Shown here piece after piece: positions 60,770 through 64,000 of a DNA stretch of 64,000 bases. Source of the DNA: Atherix ibis (Eukaryota; Arthropoda; Insecta; Diptera; Athericidae). The notes under the pieces are model-generated. The model had not been told where the DNA came from. It was given only the letters and a program-made list of their open reading frames with translations, and searched no databases. Location of the stretch: the NCBI GenBank assembly GCA_958298945.1, contig OY282605.1, forward strand, positions 23,972,811-24,036,810, written 5' to 3'. A program made the position numbers and the translations under genes. The first letter of the stretch is position 1, and each line of letters opens with the position of its first letter.

Positions 60770-60826
60770 CTTAGCACCAATCTGGTTTCCGCATTGACCA
60801 GCTTGTAAATGGACGATTTCCCTCAT
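60770..60826 (-). CDS. betaTub: beta-tubulin, first coding exon (partial gene)
   Basis: Beta-tubulin pairs with alpha-tubulin to form the GTP-binding dimer of microtubules. Read on the minus strand, the exon encodes MREIVHLQAGQCGNQIGAK, the near-invariant beta-tubulin N-terminus that starts the nucleotide-binding domain (GQCGNQIG). Alpha- and gamma-tubulin begin differently, so the class is clear. The start has an A at -3 (ACGAAAATG). The codon for Lys19 is followed directly by GTAAGA, a consensus donor; an intron at this position is known in some Drosophila beta-tubulin genes. The next exon should begin FWE(I/V)ISDEHGID, but no such sequence or long open frame was seen to the left, so the rest of the gene probably lies beyond the left edge. 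The MREI start is the peptide read in tubulin mRNA autoregulation in other animals. An orphan duplicated exon is the alternative, but the adjoining promoter-like region argues against it. Confidence 0.9.
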
Positions 60827-61313
60827 TTTCGTTACTTTTTTTTTATCTAATTAACTAACGATGAATGAAAAATAAAAACTTTGAAAACTCTTACAAAAGT
60901 CACGTAAGAAAATCAATTAAAATTTTCTTAATTTTACTACCGAATAGCGCCCCAAAAACACTTTCTTAACTGATGACTTTTACCTTTTGTCGTCAAAATC
61001 GCACGGATTAAACTAGAATTCTTTTTCGAAATTGGACCCAAAAAAAGAAACTAATTAGCGCAAAAATAATTCTTTAAGCAACAAAAAAAAAAATTGTTTT
61101 TATTAATTAATTTGTTGTTTTGTAAATTTTTTTTTTTTTTAAATTTATTTTAGTGAAAAAGACGCGATTTACTTCTGGGCGGCTGATTTGTATCTGAAGT
61201 TAATAATTTTTGCGAATGGATCGATTGATCTGATCTGAATAAGCAGAAGAAGAGGATCTTCACTTCGTTGTTGAATGGCAGCACAACAAGAACACACTGA
61301 ACTGAACTGAACT
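60827..61313 (-). other. predicted 5' UTR of the beta-tubulin exon
   Basis: This runs from the candidate initiator cluster to the ATG. It is A/T-rich next to the ATG (a T-rich run around 60836-60843 and longer homopolymers near 61080-61140) and more mixed towards 61300. No upstream coding frame of note was seen. A 5' UTR intron cannot be excluded without transcript data. Confidence 0.4.
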
Positions 61314-61830
61314 GAAAATGAACGGAGTGAGATTCTATAGCCGAACTGAATGGTCTAAATGGTCTCAAGACGTTGGCACAACTGACTAAGCGACTGACTG
61401 GGCGGATGGATGGTTGCTTGTTGGCCACCGATTCTGACTTCGCGTGGCGGCTGCTGCTGTGGCAACTCGCCGGTTGGCCAACGGTGGCGACTGGTGTATG
61501 CGAGCGATTCGCTACGGTAGCTTGCACAGAGTTGGTGTGCTGGTGTGAGTGTGAATGTAGTTATTCAAATCGGAATCGATAAGATTCGTTTTACTGCCTG
61601 CCTGCCGGTCGTGGATGAGAAAGAACGGCACGCGTACACACGATGCGATACGTTACAATGCGATGGGTTGCTTTGCGTTGCGCTACGTGCCGGTGTGATG
61701 CGATACGTTCACTCGGTTTCGAATTCAGTGCACACTCTGGTGGTGTTCGTGTTTGTGGATAAATGGAGAAGGGGAGTACGGCAATTGTCTGTCGGTGTTT
61801 CTTGGAACCTTCGCCAATAAATTTTTGGTC
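61150..61830. promoter_or_regulatory. G+C/CpG-richer island around the predicted promoter
   Basis: This is the largest stretch of balanced composition in the window, with many CpG and short motifs such as CGATGCGATACGTT, TGCGTTGCGCTACG and GGCGGCTGCTGCTG. It covers the predicted promoter and about 500 bases upstream of it. Several overlapping open frames occur here on both strands (for example minus 61150-61527 and 61591-61881). None resembles a known protein, and they probably reflect G+C content. A short coding exon or divergent transcript cannot be excluded. Confidence 0.5.
61298..61339 (-). promoter_or_regulatory. candidate core promoter: TATA-like box plus tandem initiators
   Basis: On the minus strand TATAGAA spans 61339-61333. 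It is followed by four head-to-tail TCAGT motifs, the arthropod initiator core, whose central A residues fall at 61313, 61308, 61303 and 61298. The A at 61308 lies 31 bases downstream of the first T of the TATA box, the expected spacing. The exon ATG is about 480 bases further downstream. The motifs are seen directly; start-site use is inferred. Confidence 0.5.
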
Positions 61831-62635
61831 TGCCTTCAAATTTTTTCGATAAACTTCTAGGCTTTCTGCACTTCTGATCAACTTGAATTTGGGTTTTTTT
61901 TTCTTCTCTTCTTAAATCCAAATCCAAACAATCTTCTCTAGTTCCTCTTCAATCGTACACGATTATTTTTGTAGGTAATTTTTTTTGCGGTGTTACAATT
62001 TTTCAAAAAGAAAAAAATTTTTTTCTTTAACTTTTACTCAAAACTATTTAAGAACAACAGCAACAGTTTTGTTGAAGAGTGTGTATTTATTCAATAATTA
62101 CAGATATAGAAAAAAAAAGTTTACCTGCCAAAGTTTGATACCGAACTGACGTGAAAAACCGACTTCACGTGAAATAAATCAACTTTGCCCAATATAAGAA
62201 AAGGAATTTTTTTTTTATTTCTTTTGGGAGTGTTTCTTATTACGAGTATTTTTGGTACACATATACACACATATGAGTACGATTTACCGGATTGGGGTCG
62301 TAGTGCCGGCAGTATCGCATACATGAACACCTTCAGTGGTAGGTACTTTTGCCAACACCTATGACATGAATCCATTAATCTTAAAGGTAGAGTGTGGTAA
62401 TATGTGGTGATGCTCTCATCTTGTTCCTCTTCAGATGGTCATTCATTGATTTGTTGAAAGCCTCCATGATATTTCGAGGGTCTTGCAAAGAACACGTGGT
62501 AAATCGTTCTCTTATATGGTATTTCCAGCTGAAGGACAACTTTCTCTTCGTTAATAAAAAAATGGGGCGCTTTTAACAACTGAATCTTAACTGATCCTCA
62601 AGTAAAAGGATTAAAGGTAAGATGTAAGGAAACTG
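61831..62635. other. upstream region, no gene recognised
   Basis: Mixed A/T-rich sequence lies between the promoter island and the satellite. A short inverted repeat is visible near 62147-62172 (ACGTGAAAAACCGACTTCACGT). The stretch 62270-62420 is less A/T-rich but has no recognisable product on either strand. Confidence 0.4.
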
Positions 62636-64000
62636 TAGGGATTATACGAAAATTGTGGGGGATTTTTGAAAAAAAAAATGCGAAGAGCAAAACTTTATTG
62701 TAGGGATTGTATGAAAATTGTAGGGCTTATACGACAATTGTAGGGAATTTTTGATAAAAAATCTGAAAAGGAAAACTTTATTGTAGGGATTGGACGAAAA
62801 TTGTAGGAAATTTTTGATAAAAAATGCGAATAGCAAAACTTTGTTGTAGGAATTGTACGAAAATTGTAGGGAATTTTTGATAAAAAATGCGAATACCAAA
62901 ACTTTAGTGTAGGGATTGTACGAAAATTGTAGGGAATTTTGATAAAAAATGCGAATAGCAAAACTTTACTGTAGGGATTATACGAAAATTGTAGGGAATT
63001 TTTGATAAAAAATGCGAATAACAAAACTTTATTTTACGAATTGTACGAAAATTGTAGGGAATTTTTCATAAAAATGCGAATAACAAATCTTTATTGTAGG
63101 GATTGGACGAAAATTGTAGGGAATTTTTGATAAAAAATCAAATAGCAAAACTTTATTGTAGGGATTATTCGAAAGTTTTAGGGAATTTTTTATAAAAAAA
63201 ATGCGAATAGCAAAACTTTAATGTAGGGATTTTACGAAAATTGTAGGGAATTTTTGATCAAAAGGCAAATAGCAAAACTTTATTGTAGGGATTGTACGAT
63301 AATTGTAGGGAATTTTTGATAAAAAGGCAAATAGCAAAACTTTATTGTAGGGATTGGACGAAAATTGTAAGGAATTTTTGATAAAAAAGTAAATAGCAAA
63401 TCTTTATTGTAGGGATTGTTTGAAAATTGTAGGGAATTTTTTATAAAAAAAATGCGAATAGCAAAACTTTAATGTAGGGATTGTACGAAATTTGTAGGGA
63501 ATTTTTGATAAAAATGCGAATAGCAAATCTTTATTGTAGGGATTGGACGAAAATTGTAGGGAATTTTTGATAAAAAAGCAAATAGCAAAACTTTATTGTA
63601 GGGATTGTTCGAAAATTGTAGGGAATTTTTTATAAAAAAAATGCGAATAGCAAAACTTTAATGTAGGGATTTACGAAAATTGTAGGGAATTTTTGATAAA
63701 AAATGCGAATACCCAAACTTTATTGTAGGGATTGTACGAAAATTGTAGGGAATTTTTGATAAAAAATGCGAATAGCAAATCTTTATTGTAGGGATTGGAC
63801 GAAAATTGTAGGGAATTTTTGATAAAAAAGCAAATAGCAAAACTTTATTGTAGGGATTGTTCGAAAATTGTAGGGAATTTTTTATAAAAAAAATGCGAAT
63901 AGCAAAACTTTAATGTAGGTATTTTACGAAAATTGTAGGGAATTTTTAATAAAAAATGCGAATACCAAAACTTTAGTGTAGGGATTGTACGAAAATTGTA
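62636..64000. repeat. ~63-bp satellite array, open at right edge
   Basis: About 22 head-to-tail units of ~60-63 bp are present, each with TGTAGGGATTGTACGAAAAT, TGTAGGGAATTTTTGATAAA and ATGCGAATAGCAAAACTTTA. Each unit contains two TTGTAGGG sub-motifs. A variant unit (TTTTTTATAAAAAAAATGCG) recurs at 63191, 63442, 63631 and 63883, spacings of 251, 189 and 252 bp. This indicates a higher-order pattern of four- and three-unit blocks. Because 63 is divisible by three, the minus strand reads open through several units (62642-62899, 62695-63024, 63658-63840); these frames are not genes. Confidence 0.95.

Noticed and set aside
61150..61881. Several overlapping frames of 70-125 residues near the promoter
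   Set aside because: Open on both strands at once in a G+C-richer stretch, without recognisable domains; more likely promoter and flanking DNA than genes.
62642..63840. Minus-strand open frames reading as repeated FLSKIPYNFRTIPTIKF-like segments
   Set aside because: They follow from a 63-bp satellite whose unit is a multiple of three bases; they have no start context and no family resemblance.

Overview
This window is nuclear DNA of a metazoan, most likely an insect. It is strongly A+T-rich, carries several families of mariner-type DNA transposons with TA target duplications, and has decayed non-LTR retrotransposons, long tandem repeats and spliceosomal gene structure. No bacterial operon, rRNA, tRNA or CRISPR array was seen.

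The only host gene I can support is at the right end on the minus strand. It is the first coding exon of a beta-tubulin gene (60770-60826, the 19 residues MREIVHLQAGQCGNQIGAK), followed by a consensus GTAAG splice donor. Upstream lies a plausible core promoter: a TATA-like box at 61333-61339 and a fourfold run of the arthropod initiator TCAGT, set in a G+C/CpG-richer island (61150-61830). No later tubulin exon could be found to the left. If this exon is part of a working gene, its first intron covers the remaining ~60.8 kb and runs off the left edge. Further upstream, a ~63-bp satellite begins at 62636 and runs off the right edge.

The putative intron is mostly repeat DNA. M1 is a mariner with ends CGAGGTCTGTTCAAAAAGTA (six copies: 8.5, 13.7, 22.2, 26.8, 36.1 and 52.5 kb). 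M2 is a mariner with ends CGAGGGCAATATGATAAGTC (20.2, 38.9, 39.5, 47.8, 48.9 and 50.2 kb). M3 is an eroded mariner with ends CGAGGTGTGACAGAAAAGTA (33.4-34.7 kb). 'T' is a more distant Tc1/mariner-superfamily element with ends like GTTATCCAATTTGT and a transposase with SDEAHF and NWPPRSCDLTPLDFF-like motifs (copies at 1.3, 4.9, 7.4, 12.3, 13.3, 24.2, 40.4, 43.2 and 52.5 kb). An RTE-like reverse transcriptase fragment (22.1-23.8 kb) is split by an M1 copy, and an R1/Jockey-like 3' fragment lies at 35.4 kb. Every transposase and reverse transcriptase is broken. Tandem repeats occur at 2.3-3.1, 15.95-17.1, 29.5-32.05, 43.3-45.7, 54.1-55.1, 56.8-60.3 and 62.6-64.0 kb. Two sets of segmental duplications are visible (12.0-13.25 with 23.9-25.3 kb; 20.0-21.4 with 38.9-39.7 and 47.8-50.45 kb).

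The most interesting pattern is that T copies repeatedly contain or abut tandem arrays: an 11-bp array, 295-bp and 372-bp duplications, a seven-unit array of transposase sequence, and a five-unit 3'-end array. M1 shows a shared amino-terminal deletion, two copies with two 5' ends, and one copy with a displaced helix-turn-helix segment. All matches were read by eye; identities and exact boundaries need alignment.
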